Positions 9,039 through 17,794 of a DNA stretch of 56,841 nucleotides are shown here, piece by piece. The translations under genes and the position numbers were made by a program. Numbering within the stretch: position 1 is the first letter of the stretch; each line of letters begins with the position of its first letter. The notes under the pieces were generated by a model. The model searched no databases. It was given only the letters and a program-made list of their open reading frames with translations, and had not been told where the DNA came from. The DNA is from Bordetella parapertussis (GTDB taxonomy: Bacteria; Pseudomonadota; Gammaproteobacteria; Burkholderiales; SG8-41): assembly GCA_945885345.1 (NCBI GenBank), contig CAMCYP010000022.1, positions 1-56,841 on the forward strand, read 5' to 3'.

Positions 9039-9955
9039 CAGGGGATGGCTACCTGTTGCAGCAGGCGTGCAACGAGATCCGTGCGGCTGGCGCTGCCGAG
9101 TTCACCCGCGGGACTCAAGCGATGCGCGACGATGGCCGGCAGCACGGTCTGCAGGTCTTCGGGAACAATATGCTTCCGGTCATCCATATAGGCCCAGGCA
9201 CGGGCTCCGTGCAACATGGCCAGCGCGGCCCGGGGCGAGAGTCCGTGCTCGAAATACGGCGCCTGTCGGGTGTAGTTGACCAGCGCCTGGAGATAGTCAA
9301 GCAGCGCCGGCGCGGCATGGACCTGCTGCACTTCTCGCTGCAGTTGCGCCAGTTCTTCGGGAGCAAGGCGGGGCTGGAGATTGTCAAGCAGATCGCGCCG
9401 GTCGATGCCATTGAGCAATGCGCGCTCGGCCTGCGCATCGGGATAGCCAAGTTCGATGCGCATCAGGAAACGGTCAAGCTGGGATTCAGGCAGCGGAAAA
9501 GTGCCGATCTGGTGCGAAGGATTCTGCGTGGCAATCACGAAAAACGGGCGCGGCAGGGGCCGGGTTTCGCCTTCGGTGGTGACCTGGTTTTCCTCCATGG
9601 CTTCAAGCAGCGCGCTTTGCGCACGCGGCGTGGCGCGATTGACCTCGTCGGCAAGCACAACGTTGGTGAATACCGGACCAGGATGAAATTCAAAACTGCC
9701 GCTGTCGCGGTTGTACACCGAAACGCCGAGGATATCGGCCGGCAAAAGGTCGCTGGTGAACTGGATGCGCTGGAATTTCAGCCCCAGTGAAGTTGCAATG
9801 GCGTGGGCCAGCGTGGTTTTGCCAACGCCCGGAACATCCTCGATCAGCAGGTGACCGCGAGCGAGGAGGCAGGCGATGGCCAGCCTGATCTGCTGCGATT
9901 TACCGAGGATGATGCTGTTGATTTGTTCGGCAACAGCATTGATCTGTGAAGGCAT
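9038..9955 (-). CDS. MoxR family AAA+ ATPase
   Basis: A 305-residue AAA+ chaperone-type ATPase. It shows Walker A (EDVPGVGKTTLAHAIA), Walker B (VVLADEVNRATPRAQSALLEAM), sensor 1 (FFVIATQNP) and the MoxR-specific LPESQLDRFLMRIELGYP. ATG 9955 (MPSQINAVAEQIN) gives normal length; an upstream TTG at 10027 would add 24 residues with no family support. It is the first gene of the moxR-DUF58-transglutaminase operon, transcribed away from the large histidine kinase. The 169-base gap between those two starts shows no clear motif. Confidence 0.92.
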   Translation of the reverse strand: MPSQINAVAEQINSIILGKSQQIRLAIACLLARGHLLIEDVPGVGKTTLAHAIATSLGLKFQRIQFTSDLLPADILGVSVYNRDSGSFEFHPGPVFTNVVLADEVNRATPRAQSALLEAMEENQVTTEGETRPLPRPFFVIATQNPSHQIGTFPLPESQLDRFLMRIELGYPDAQAERALLNGIDRRDLLDNLQPRLAPEELAQLQREVQQVHAAPALLDYLQALVNYTRQAPYFEHGLSPRAALAMLHGARAWAYMDDRKHIVPEDLQTVLPAIVAHRLSPAGELGSASRTDLVARLLQQVAIP

Positions 9956-10124
9956 GGCAAATAGGCTTTCGTGGAAAAATGACGGCTCAAATGTGGACTG
10001 GGTGGTGAACTGAAATAACGGACTCAAACTGCATTAGACAAGGTGATGAGGCAATTATAAGATGAACTCTCGCGATCCAGTCCAACCCAGCGCAATGGCG
10101 CATCAATACGGCGCATAAAAAGAC

Positions 10125-13100
10125 GTGACAAATTCATCGGGGAGTGGAACGGAGGGAGAGAGCAGCGATGCGCGCATTGCGCCAACCCTGTTCAGCCGGC
10201 TGACGGCCAGCCTGCACAACCCTCGTTTTGTGCTGACACTGGGGGCCTGCTGCCTCGGCGCCGCCATCCTTCTTGCGAATGATGCGGCCATCCGCAAGGG
10301 TACCGTTGCAGCAACCAAAACTGCAGAGCAACACACCGAAACGCTGTCCCGGGCATTGCGTGATCAGCTGGACGCGAGGCTGACTGCAGTTGAAGGCCTG
10401 GTGCGACTGGTTACAGCGGAAGCGCAGCGCGAAGGGCTGGATATTGCGGCGTTGCGCATGGCGCGGATGGTGGCCGGCAGAAGCGGAAAGTTTGCCGAGT
10501 TTTCGCTGTTTGATGCGGCTGGTGAAAAAGTCTGGGAAAGCCGGGCCATGGCGATTTCACCGGCGATCATCGCCGAACATTTCGCTGCCCACCGGCAGAC
10601 AGAACCGCGATTGTATGTCAGCCCGGCAAACCGGCAGGGTGATCCCGCGGTCTGGACGTTTTATCTGAGTTATCCGATGCCCGGCCGCGACGGAAAACTG
10701 CTGGGCCTGACGCTGGTCAGCATCAATATCGGACAGTTGCTGAAGATTCATGACGATATGAATCTCGGATTCGGCGGCACACTGGCGCTGCTCAGAAGGG
10801 ACGGCATGCTGATTGCCAGTGTCGGCGATGGAGGCATTGTTTCCGGGCGCGATTTAAGCAGCAACGACTGGATCCGCCCGGTATTGCAGATCAGACGCGA
10901 TTGCCGTACGGGACTGATCAGCAGTCCCATTGACGGCCTGGAGCGTGTCAGCAGTTATTGCGCCATGGAAAACCACCCGCTGCTGGTCGGCGTGGGCATC
11001 AGCGCCGGTGCGGCGATGGCTGCCAGCCAATTGACGGCGACGCGTTACCGGATCATCGCCGGTCTGCTGGTCGGTTTGCTTGGTGGTGGCACGCTGGTGC
11101 TGCTGGTGCTGCTGGCCCGGCAACAGGCAACGCAGAGCGCATTGCGTAATAGCGAGGCCCGCTTCAAGGCGCTGAGCGCGCTCGGTTCTGACTGGTATTG
11201 GGAGTCGGACGCGGAATATCGGGTGAAGCAGATTTCGGATGGATTTTCCCGGATGTCGGGTCGAACGGCCGAAGAAATTCTGGGGAAAGCGTGCTGGGAC
11301 CACAAATTCATCACGCCTGTGGGTTCCGACTGGATGGCCCACAAGACGGTCATCGCACGCTGCGCGCCTTTCCGTGGCCTGACCCTGCGCCATATCAGCG
11401 AGCAGGGAGTAGTGTCCTACGGCAGTCTCAGCGGCGAACCGGTTTTCCACGACGACGGTGCACTCGCGGGTTATCGCGGTGTGGGCAATGACATTACCGC
11501 AGAAATTGTACTGCGCCAGCAGCTGCGCCTGCAGCATGACGTTGCACGTATCCTCGGACAGGAAGCAGACCAGGCGCGGGCCATTCAACAGGTGATCGAG
11601 ACCATTTGCCATACCATGGAATGGAGTTGGGGGGCGCGCCGGCATATCGATCCTGAAACTTCGGTGCTGACCTGCCACGAGCACTGGCTGGCCCCCGGCA
11701 TACGCGCCAATGCGTTCGTCGAGTTTGCACGAGCGCCGAGAATGGCCAACATGAAGTCGGGGACGGTCAGCCTGGCCATCTCTCGCAACGAAATCGTCTG
11801 GTATACGGACTTCGCGCAACAGAGCGAGCGGCGGCGTTATTTTGCCGAAGAAGCCGGATTGCGCGGCGCTGTGGCCATGCCTGTCCGGCGCAGCCGCGAC
11901 ACCGAGGATGCGCTGGAGTTTTTCAGCCAACGGGTCGAAGCGCCAGACCAGGTGATGCTCGACACCCTTGAGGTCATCAGCCGCGAGATCGGCCAGTTCA
12001 TGGATCGCGCCGAAGCGCAGCAGACCAGCATCCACCTGGAGCGTGAGCGTCGTCATTTGCTGGGCATGCTGGAGCTGCAGTTGGAGCATATGCCGGTGGC
12101 TTGCCTGCTGCAGGATCAGGATTTCCGCGTGGTGTACTGCAATCCTGCCGCAGAGAAAATTTTCGGCTATGCAACAGACGAATTGCGCGGACGGGACATT
12201 GCCGAACTGATCGTGCCGGGTCCGGTGCGCGAACAGGTTTCAGCGCGGCGTGCCCGCCTGCGCAATGGCGAAATGAATGTTACAGGCAGCAATGAAAATA
12301 TCCGCAAGGATGGGCGTCACATCATCTGTGAATGGAGTAACACGCCGCTGACCGACGAATCGGGGAAATTCACCGGCGTGCTGGCGACGGCACAGGATGT
12401 CACGGAGCGAATGAAAATGGTCGAGGCGCTGGAAGCGAGCGAAGAGCGTTATCGCCGGATTTTTGCCGCGACGCCACTGCCGATGTGGGTGGCAGAGGTC
12501 GATACGCCGAAATTCCTCGCCGTCAACGATGCCGCCATCGAGAAATACGGTTACACGCGTGAAGAGTTCCAGGTGATGAGTGCCATCGACCTGCAAGTCG
12601 AGGAAGACCGCGACCGGGTAATGCAGCAACTTCTCGGGCGCAACCCGGCGCTACCGGCGCATTTCGAGCGCAGGCATGTCACCAAGAGTGGGCGGATCAT
12701 CACTGTTGATATCACTGCGCAGCCGTTCCAGTACGGCGGCCAGCCGGCACGCCTGATACTTGCCATGGACGTCACCGACCGTCGACGCGTGCAGCAGGCA
12801 ATGGAGGAGAGTGAAGCACGCTTCCGCGCAGTGTTCGAGCAGGCTTCGGTGGGAATCGCAATCCGGGAGTTTTCTTCGCGGCCACGGTTTCTGCGCGTCA
12901 ACAGAAAACTGTGCGAAATTCTCGGCTATCCGGAAAGCGAACTGCTGCAGAAGACAACCACGGAAATCACGCCCGAGGAGGATGTAGCCGTTGCGCACGA
13001 CATGAACCGGCAGTTGATGTCCGGCGCCACGACAGGGTATTCGCGGAGGAAGCGCTACCGGCGCAAGGACGGAAAAAACGTCTGGGTCAATCTTTCGGTA

Positions 13101-14717
13101 TCAAGATTCGATGAAGGTAGTGGAAGCGAAAAAATCCCTTACCTGATATCGGTCATCGCAGACATCTCCGAGCAGGTGGAAAACGAAGCGAAAGTCATGG
13201 AAAGCGAGGCCCGCTACCGGCAGATTTTTGCACTCACCCCGCTGCCGATGTACCTGCGCCACGAAGACAACCTGAACTTTATCGACGTCAACGACGCCTG
13301 CCTGGCGATGTACGGTTATGCCCGGCAGGAAATGCTGTCGATGAACCTCCTAGACATCCAGACCCCGGCTGGGCGAGAGCTCTACATCGATAATGCGGAC
13401 GCGCGGCCCAAAGGCATCGTCGAACGACTGCAGAAACAGCACATGCGCAGCAACGGTGAAGTGGTGGATGTCGAGGTCTATTCCTATCCGACCACGCTGG
13501 CTGGCGAAAAAGTCCGGCTGGTACTGCTGCGTGACATGACGGATCAGTTGCGCATGGAGCGCTTGCTGCGTGATAACGAAAGCCGTTTGCGTGCAATTGC
13601 TGACAATGTACCGGCAGTCATCGCGTTTTTTGACGGCAAGCAGCAGTTGCAGTATTCAAATATTGCGTTTGACCGCTGGTTTGGCGCAGCCAGGCTCGAT
13701 GTCCGGGACGGTGTGCTGCGTGTCGAGCAGGATGTGTCGAAATACGGGGAAATGCTGGCGCCGCTGCTAGTACTGGCGCTGCGCGGTGAAGAGGTTGTCA
13801 CCGAGCGCACCCTTGACACCCAGGCCGGCGCGCGCGTCGTTCGCCTGACGCTGATTCCCCATGTCGCCGACGACGGGGTTGTCGCCGGTGTGCATCTGAT
13901 GGGTTATGACCTCACCGATTTCCGCCATGCCGAGGCCGAAGTGCGGCATCTGAATGCGGAGCTCGAGCAACGCGTCGAACAGCGTACGCGCGCGCTGGCG
14001 GCAGCCAACCGCGAGCTTGAATCATTTTCGTATTCGGTATCCCATGACCTGCGCGCGCCTTTGCGCACCATCGACGGATTCAGCCAGATCCTGCTCGACG
14101 AATATGCGTCGAAGCTGGATGCAACCGGCCGCAGTTATCTGGACCGGGTGCGTGCCGGCAGCCAGCGCATGGCGAAGCTGATCGATGATTTATTGGAACT
14201 GGCGCGAGTCACCCGCCGTGATCCGCAAATCCGTGCCTGTGACCTGACAGCACTGGTACTGGACATCACGGCTGAATTGGCGGCGGCGGATCCAGGGCGC
14301 AAAGTCAGCATCAGGGTCGCGCCGGGCATGACGGTGGCCGCCGACGCCGGCTTGCTGCGGATCGCGCTGGACAATCTGCTGCGTAATGCCTGGAAATTCA
14401 CCAGTCTCAAGCCCGGCGCCATGATTGAAGTCGGCTGTGTCGAGGCCGCCGACGGTCGGACTTATTTTGTGCGTGACAACGGGGTGGGCTTCGACATGGC
14501 GTACGTCGACAAGCTGTTCGGTGCCTTCCAGCGTCTGCACAGCGAATCCGAATTCCAGGGCACCGGCATCGGGCTGGCGCTGGTGCAGCGGGTAATTCGG
14601 CGCCACGGCGGACAGGTCTGGGCCGAAGCTGAACCCGATGTGGGCGCGACCTTCTATTTCATGCTGCCGCTGCAGGCCCCCGCTACGGAGCCTGAACAGC
14701 TCAGGGCAGAAACATAG
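10125..14717 (+). CDS. Multi-PAS sensor histidine kinase, membrane-bound
   Basis: A 1530-residue sensor kinase. TM1 is near residues 35-52, followed by an extracytoplasmic Cache/PDC-like region to about 305 and TM2 near 308-330. Cytoplasmic modules by position are PAS (about 345-461), a GAF-like region (about 465-622), then five more PAS domains (about 652-760, 766-885, 892-1015, 1024-1140, 1147-1268). HisKA carries the phospho-acceptor His at about 1307 (SVSHDLRAPLR). The HATPase domain has an N box (DNLLRNAWKF), G1 (VRDNGVGFD) and G2 (GTGIGLALVQRV). There is no receiver domain and no response regulator beside it, so its partner lies elsewhere. The start is GTG 10125. Its last 17 bases overlap the convergent Mth938-type gene. 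Signals sensed are unknown. Confidence 0.9.
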   Translation: MTNSSGSGTEGESSDARIAPTLFSRLTASLHNPRFVLTLGACCLGAAILLANDAAIRKGTVAATKTAEQHTETLSRALRDQLDARLTAVEGLVRLVTAEAQREGLDIAALRMARMVAGRSGKFAEFSLFDAAGEKVWESRAMAISPAIIAEHFAAHRQTEPRLYVSPANRQGDPAVWTFYLSYPMPGRDGKLLGLTLVSINIGQLLKIHDDMNLGFGGTLALLRRDGMLIASVGDGGIVSGRDLSSNDWIRPVLQIRRDCRTGLISSPIDGLERVSSYCAMENHPLLVGVGISAGAAMAASQLTATRYRIIAGLLVGLLGGGTLVLLVLLARQQATQSALRNSEARFKALSALGSDWYWESDAEYRVKQISDGFSRMSGRTAEEILGKACWDHKFITPVGSDWMAHKTVIARCAPFRGLTLRHISEQGVVSYGSLSGEPVFHDDGALAGYRGVGNDITAEIVLRQQLRLQHDVARILGQEADQARAIQQVIETICHTMEWSWGARRHIDPETSVLTCHEHWLAPGIRANAFVEFARAPRMANMKSGTVSLAISRNEIVWYTDFAQQSERRRYFAEEAGLRGAVAMPVRRSRDTEDALEFFSQRVEAPDQVMLDTLEVISREIGQFMDRAEAQQTSIHLERERRHLLGMLELQLEHMPVACLLQDQDFRVVYCNPAAEKIFGYATDELRGRDIAELIVPGPVREQVSARRARLRNGEMNVTGSNENIRKDGRHIICEWSNTPLTDESGKFTGVLATAQDVTERMKMVEALEASEERYRRIFAATPLPMWVAEVDTPKFLAVNDAAIEKYGYTREEFQVMSAIDLQVEEDRDRVMQQLLGRNPALPAHFERRHVTKSGRIITVDITAQPFQYGGQPARLILAMDVTDRRRVQQAMEESEARFRAVFEQASVGIAIREFSSRPRFLRVNRKLCEILGYPESELLQKTTTEITPEEDVAVAHDMNRQLMSGATTGYSRRKRYRRKDGKNVWVNLSVSRFDEGSGSEKIPYLISVIADISEQVENEAKVMESEARYRQIFALTPLPMYLRHEDNLNFIDVNDACLAMYGYARQEMLSMNLLDIQTPAGRELYIDNADARPKGIVERLQKQHMRSNGEVVDVEVYSYPTTLAGEKVRLVLLRDMTDQLRMERLLRDNESRLRAIADNVPAVIAFFDGKQQLQYSNIAFDRWFGAARLDVRDGVLRVEQDVSKYGEMLAPLLVLALRGEEVVTERTLDTQAGARVVRLTLIPHVADDGVVAGVHLMGYDLTDFRHAEAEVRHLNAELEQRVEQRTRALAAANRELESFSYSVSHDLRAPLRTIDGFSQILLDEYASKLDATGRSYLDRVRAGSQRMAKLIDDLLELARVTRRDPQIRACDLTALVLDITAELAAADPGRKVSIRVAPGMTVAADAGLLRIALDNLLRNAWKFTSLKPGAMIEVGCVEAADGRTYFVRDNGVGFDMAYVDKLFGAFQRLHSESEFQGTGIGLALVQRVIRRHGGQVWAEAEPDVGATFYFMLPLQAPATEPEQLRAET

Positions 14718-15072
14718 CCGCGACCACGCGCCGGCCTTCGCCCATCAGAATATTGTAGGTGCGGCAGGCCGCCGGGGTATTCATGGTTTCGAGGCCGATT
14801 CCGGCCTCGATCAGCGGGCGGAGGACTGCCGGCACGGCAAAGCGCTGCGTGGCACCTGTGCCCAGAACGATGATTTCAGGGCGTTTTTCCAGCAGCACCG
14901 CCATTGCGGCTGCGTCCAGGGCGTCGAATTGCAGCACCGGCCATGGTTCCGGGGCCTGGTCGGGGGTAATGACCAGCGGTTGCTCGTAACGGACGGCGTT
15001 GACGGCGAGGTAACCCGTGCCATAACCGGTGACCGCATAGAGGTTTTTGCTGTCTGCCAGGTGCAGTTTCAT
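14701..15072 (-). CDS. Mth938-like domain (DUF498) protein
   Basis: A 123-residue protein of the Mth938/NDUFAF3 fold. Family features are the central YLAVNAVRYEQPLVITPD, EIIVLGTGATQRF and the end EGRRVVAAMFLP. Bacterial members are small soluble proteins of unknown biochemical role; the mitochondrial relative NDUFAF3 helps assemble respiratory complex I. ATG 15072 (MKLHLADSKNLYAV) has AGAGAG just upstream. It is convergent with and overlaps the histidine kinase by 17 bases, and is divergent from alaC. Confidence 0.8.
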   Translation of the reverse strand: MKLHLADSKNLYAVTGYGTGYLAVNAVRYEQPLVITPDQAPEPWPVLQFDALDAAAMAVLLEKRPEIIVLGTGATQRFAVPAVLRPLIEAGIGLETMNTPAACRTYNILMGEGRRVVAAMFLP

Positions 15073-15186
15073 AACTCTCTGATTTGCCGCGAATAATCCG
15101 CTTCGATACAATCGTGTGTTTTCCACCCGCGAGATGTCTGCGGGCGCTTCTTTTGGCGCTGCAGCAAGTGCAATTTGCGGTGGATG

Positions 15187-15242
15187 TTACCAAGATTCGC
15201 TTATCAAGATTCGTTTACCCGGACTCATTTACCAAAATTCGC
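15187..15242 (+). repeat. 14-bp imperfect tandem repeat, four units
   Basis: Four head-to-tail 14-base units lie 26 bases before the alaC start: TTACCAAGATTCGC / TTATCAAGATTCGT / TTACCCGGACTCAT / TTACCAAAATTCGC. Units 1, 2 and 4 differ by one to three bases; unit 3 is more diverged. The period is not a multiple of three and no plausible reading frame uses it. The position suggests either a promoter-region operator array or a transcribed 5' leader element for the alaC-hom-thrC operon. Confidence 0.7.
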
Positions 15243-15267
15243 CGCAGCAATACTCAGAGATTCAGAC

Positions 15268-16455
15268 ATGGAAGAATTCCCGCGCATCAAACGCCTGCCG
15301 CCGTATGTATTCAATGTCACCGGCGAGCTGAAACTCGCCGCCCGCCGGCGTGGTGAGGACATCATCGACTTCAGCATGGGCAACCCCGACCAGCCTACGC
15401 CGCGGCACATTGTCGACAAACTGATTGAATCGGTGCAGCGCACGGATACCCACGGCTATTCGGTATCCAAGGGCATCTCGCGCCTGCGCAAGGCGATCTG
15501 CAACTGGTACCAGACCCGTTATGGCGTGGAACTGGATCCGGAATCGGAAGCGATTGTCACCATCGGCTCCAAGGAAGGTATTGCCCATCTCGCGCTGGCG
15601 ACCCTGGAGCGGGGCGACATCGTGCTGGTGCCGAATCCGAGCTATCCGATCCACATCTACGGCCCGGTGATTGCCGGCGCGGACATCCGCCATGTGCCGA
15701 TGCACGCCGGCGTCGATTTTTTCGAGGCTCTGCAGCAGTCGATCAAGGACACCTATCCGAAGCCGAAGATGCTGATCGTCAACTTCCCGAGCAATCCGAC
15801 GACACAGTGCGTGGACCTGGCGTTTTTCGAACGCCTGATCGCGATTGCGAAGGAGCATGACATTTACGTGGTGCACGACCTGGCCTATGCCGACATCGTG
15901 TTCGACGGCTACAAGGCGCCGTCTATCCTCCAGGTGCCGGGAGCACGCGATGTGGCGGTCGAATTTTTCACCATGTCCAAGAGCTACAACATGGCCGGCT
16001 GGCGTGTGGGTTTCATGGTTGGCAACCGTGACCTGGTCAATGCGCTGGCCCGCATGAAGAGTTATCACGACTACGGCACCTTCACGCCGATCCAGGTGGC
16101 GTCGATCATTGCGCTCGAAGGCCCGCAGGACTGCGTCGAAAACGTGCGCCAGATCTACCAGGGCCGCCGCGATGTATTGTGGGCCGGCATGAACGCCATG
16201 GGTTGGGAAGTGCCCAAGCCGCAGGCCACGATGTATATCTGGGCGCCGATTCCGGAACCTTACAAAAAAATGGGTTCGCTGGAGTTTTCGAAAAAACTGC
16301 TGGCCGAGGGCAAGGTGGCGGTGGCGCCGGGCACCGGTTTCGGTCATTACGGCGATGACTTTGTGCGGTTCGCGTTGATCGAAAATGAAGCGCGGACCCG
16401 CCAAGCAATCCGGACCATTAAAGAAATGTTCCGCAAGGACGGGCTGGTGAAGTAA
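15268..16455 (+). CDS. alaC: Alanine transaminase (AlaC-type PLP aminotransferase)
   Basis: A 395-residue class I/II aminotransferase that converts pyruvate and glutamate to alanine. Landmarks are [44 protein letters not shown] and the PLP-lysine segment [16 protein letters not shown] with Lys near residue 238. ATG 15268 was chosen where homology starts ([16 protein letters not shown]); the frame is open further up through the tandem repeat without family support. It stands first in an alaC-hom-thrC cluster that is common in betaproteobacteria and probably forms one transcription unit. Confidence 0.93.
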   Translation: MEEFPRIKRLPPYVFNVTGELKLAARRRGEDIIDFSMGNPDQPTPRHIVDKLIESVQRTDTHGYSVSKGISRLRKAICNWYQTRYGVELDPESEAIVTIGSKEGIAHLALATLERGDIVLVPNPSYPIHIYGPVIAGADIRHVPMHAGVDFFEALQQSIKDTYPKPKMLIVNFPSNPTTQCVDLAFFERLIAIAKEHDIYVVHDLAYADIVFDGYKAPSILQVPGARDVAVEFFTMSKSYNMAGWRVGFMVGNRDLVNALARMKSYHDYGTFTPIQVASIIALEGPQDCVENVRQIYQGRRDVLWAGMNAMGWEVPKPQATMYIWAPIPEPYKKMGSLEFSKKLLAEGKVAVAPGTGFGHYGDDFVRFALIENEARTRQAIRTIKEMFRKDGLVK

Positions 16456-16481
16456 CGGGAAACCGGTAACAGGAAACAGGA
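16454..16481 (+). repeat. 7-bp tandem repeat overlapping alaC stop and hom ribosome-binding region
   Basis: Four heptamers in a row, AACGGGA / AACCGGT / AACAGGA / AACAGGA, begin inside the alaC stop codon and end six bases before the hom ATG. Two units contain AGGA, so the repeat supplies two overlapping ribosome-binding sites. Gain or loss of a unit would change their number and spacing. Confidence 0.65.
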
Positions 16482-16486
16482 AAACA

Positions 16487-17794
16487 ATGAAACCGATCAA
16501 TGTGGGATTGCTGGGTACCGGCACTGTCGGTGGCGGCACATTCAAGGTACTGCAGCGCAACAGCGAGGAAATTTCGCGCCGTGCCGGTTGTGCGATCCGC
16601 ATCGCCGTGGTCGCGGACAAGGATATTGTGCGCGCCAAAACCGTCGCCGGTGATGCGGCGCGGGTGACTGCGGATGCCTTCGAGGTGGTGAATGATCCGC
16701 AGATCGACGTCGTTGTCGAGCTGATCGGTGGCTACACCATCGCCAAGGAGCTGATACTGAAGGCGATTGCCAACGGCAAACATGTCGTCACTGCGAACAA
16801 GGCGCTGCTGGCGCTGCACGGCAACGAGATTTTTTCCGCGGCTCGAAAGCAGGGCGTCATGGTGGCCTTCGAGGCGGCAGTCGGCGGTGGCATCCCGATC
16901 ATCAAGTCGCTGCGCGAGGGGCTGACCGCCAACCGCATCGAATGGATCGCCGGCATCATCAACGGTACCAGCAATTTCATCCTGTCGGAAATGCGTGCCA
17001 AGGGCGCGGCGTTTGCCGATGTGCTGAAAGAAGCCCAGAGCAAAGGTTACGCCGAAGCGGATCCGACCTTCGATATCGAAGGGGTTGATGCTGCGCACAA
17101 GCTGGCGATCATGGCGGCGATCGGTTTCGGCATTCCCGTGCAGTTCGACAAGGCCTATGTGGAAGGCATTTCCAGGCTGGCGCAGGAAGACATCCGTTAC
17201 GCCGAAGAGCTGGGCTATCGCATCAAACTGCTGGGCATTGCCAAACGCAAGGCGGCCGGCTTCGAGTTGCGCGTGCATCCGACGCTGATTCCGACCAGGC
17301 AGCTGATCGCCAATGTCGAAGGGGTGATGAACGCCATCCTGGTCAAGGGTGATGCCGTCGGCCAGACCATGTACTACGGCGCCGGCGCCGGTGCCGAACC
17401 GACCGCGTCGGCAGTGGTGGCTGACCTGGTCGATGTCGCGCGTGCTCTGGCTGCGGATCCGGAACACCGGGTGCCGCACCTGGCGTTCCAGCACGATCAA
17501 TTGTCGAACGTGCCGATCCTGCCGATGGGTGAGGTCGAGACTTCGTATTACCTGCGGCTGCGCGTGGCCGACAAGGCCGGCGTACTGGCCGACATCACGC
17601 GCATTCTCGCTGATCAGGCGATTTCGATTGAAGCGCTGGTGCAGAAGCCGCATGACGGCGAAGAGCACGTCGACATCATCCTGCTGACGCACCTGACGCG
17701 GGAAAAGAAAATCGATGCCGCGATTCGCAGTATCGAAGCGCTGCCCGTGGTTTCCGGGAAAATCACCCGCATCCGCATGGAAGCTCTGCAATGA
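16487..17794 (+). CDS. hom: Homoserine dehydrogenase
   Basis: A 435-residue enzyme that reduces aspartate semialdehyde to homoserine, the branch toward threonine and methionine. The N-terminal Rossmann motif is GLLGTGTVGGGTF. NKALLALHGNEIF, AAVGGGIPIIKSL and GIINGTSNFILSEM mark the catalytic domain, whose key lysine lies in the region ending DPTFDIEGVDAAHKLAI. A C-terminal ACT domain (VADKAGVLADITRILADQAI, from about residue 360) probably gives threonine feedback control. The gene overlaps thrC by ATGA. The upstream ribosome-binding region is a heptamer repeat. Confidence 0.96.
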   Translation: MKPINVGLLGTGTVGGGTFKVLQRNSEEISRRAGCAIRIAVVADKDIVRAKTVAGDAARVTADAFEVVNDPQIDVVVELIGGYTIAKELILKAIANGKHVVTANKALLALHGNEIFSAARKQGVMVAFEAAVGGGIPIIKSLREGLTANRIEWIAGIINGTSNFILSEMRAKGAAFADVLKEAQSKGYAEADPTFDIEGVDAAHKLAIMAAIGFGIPVQFDKAYVEGISRLAQEDIRYAEELGYRIKLLGIAKRKAAGFELRVHPTLIPTRQLIANVEGVMNAILVKGDAVGQTMYYGAGAGAEPTASAVVADLVDVARALAADPEHRVPHLAFQHDQLSNVPILPMGEVETSYYLRLRVADKAGVLADITRILADQAISIEALVQKPHDGEEHVDIILLTHLTREKKIDAAIRSIEALPVVSGKITRIRMEALQ

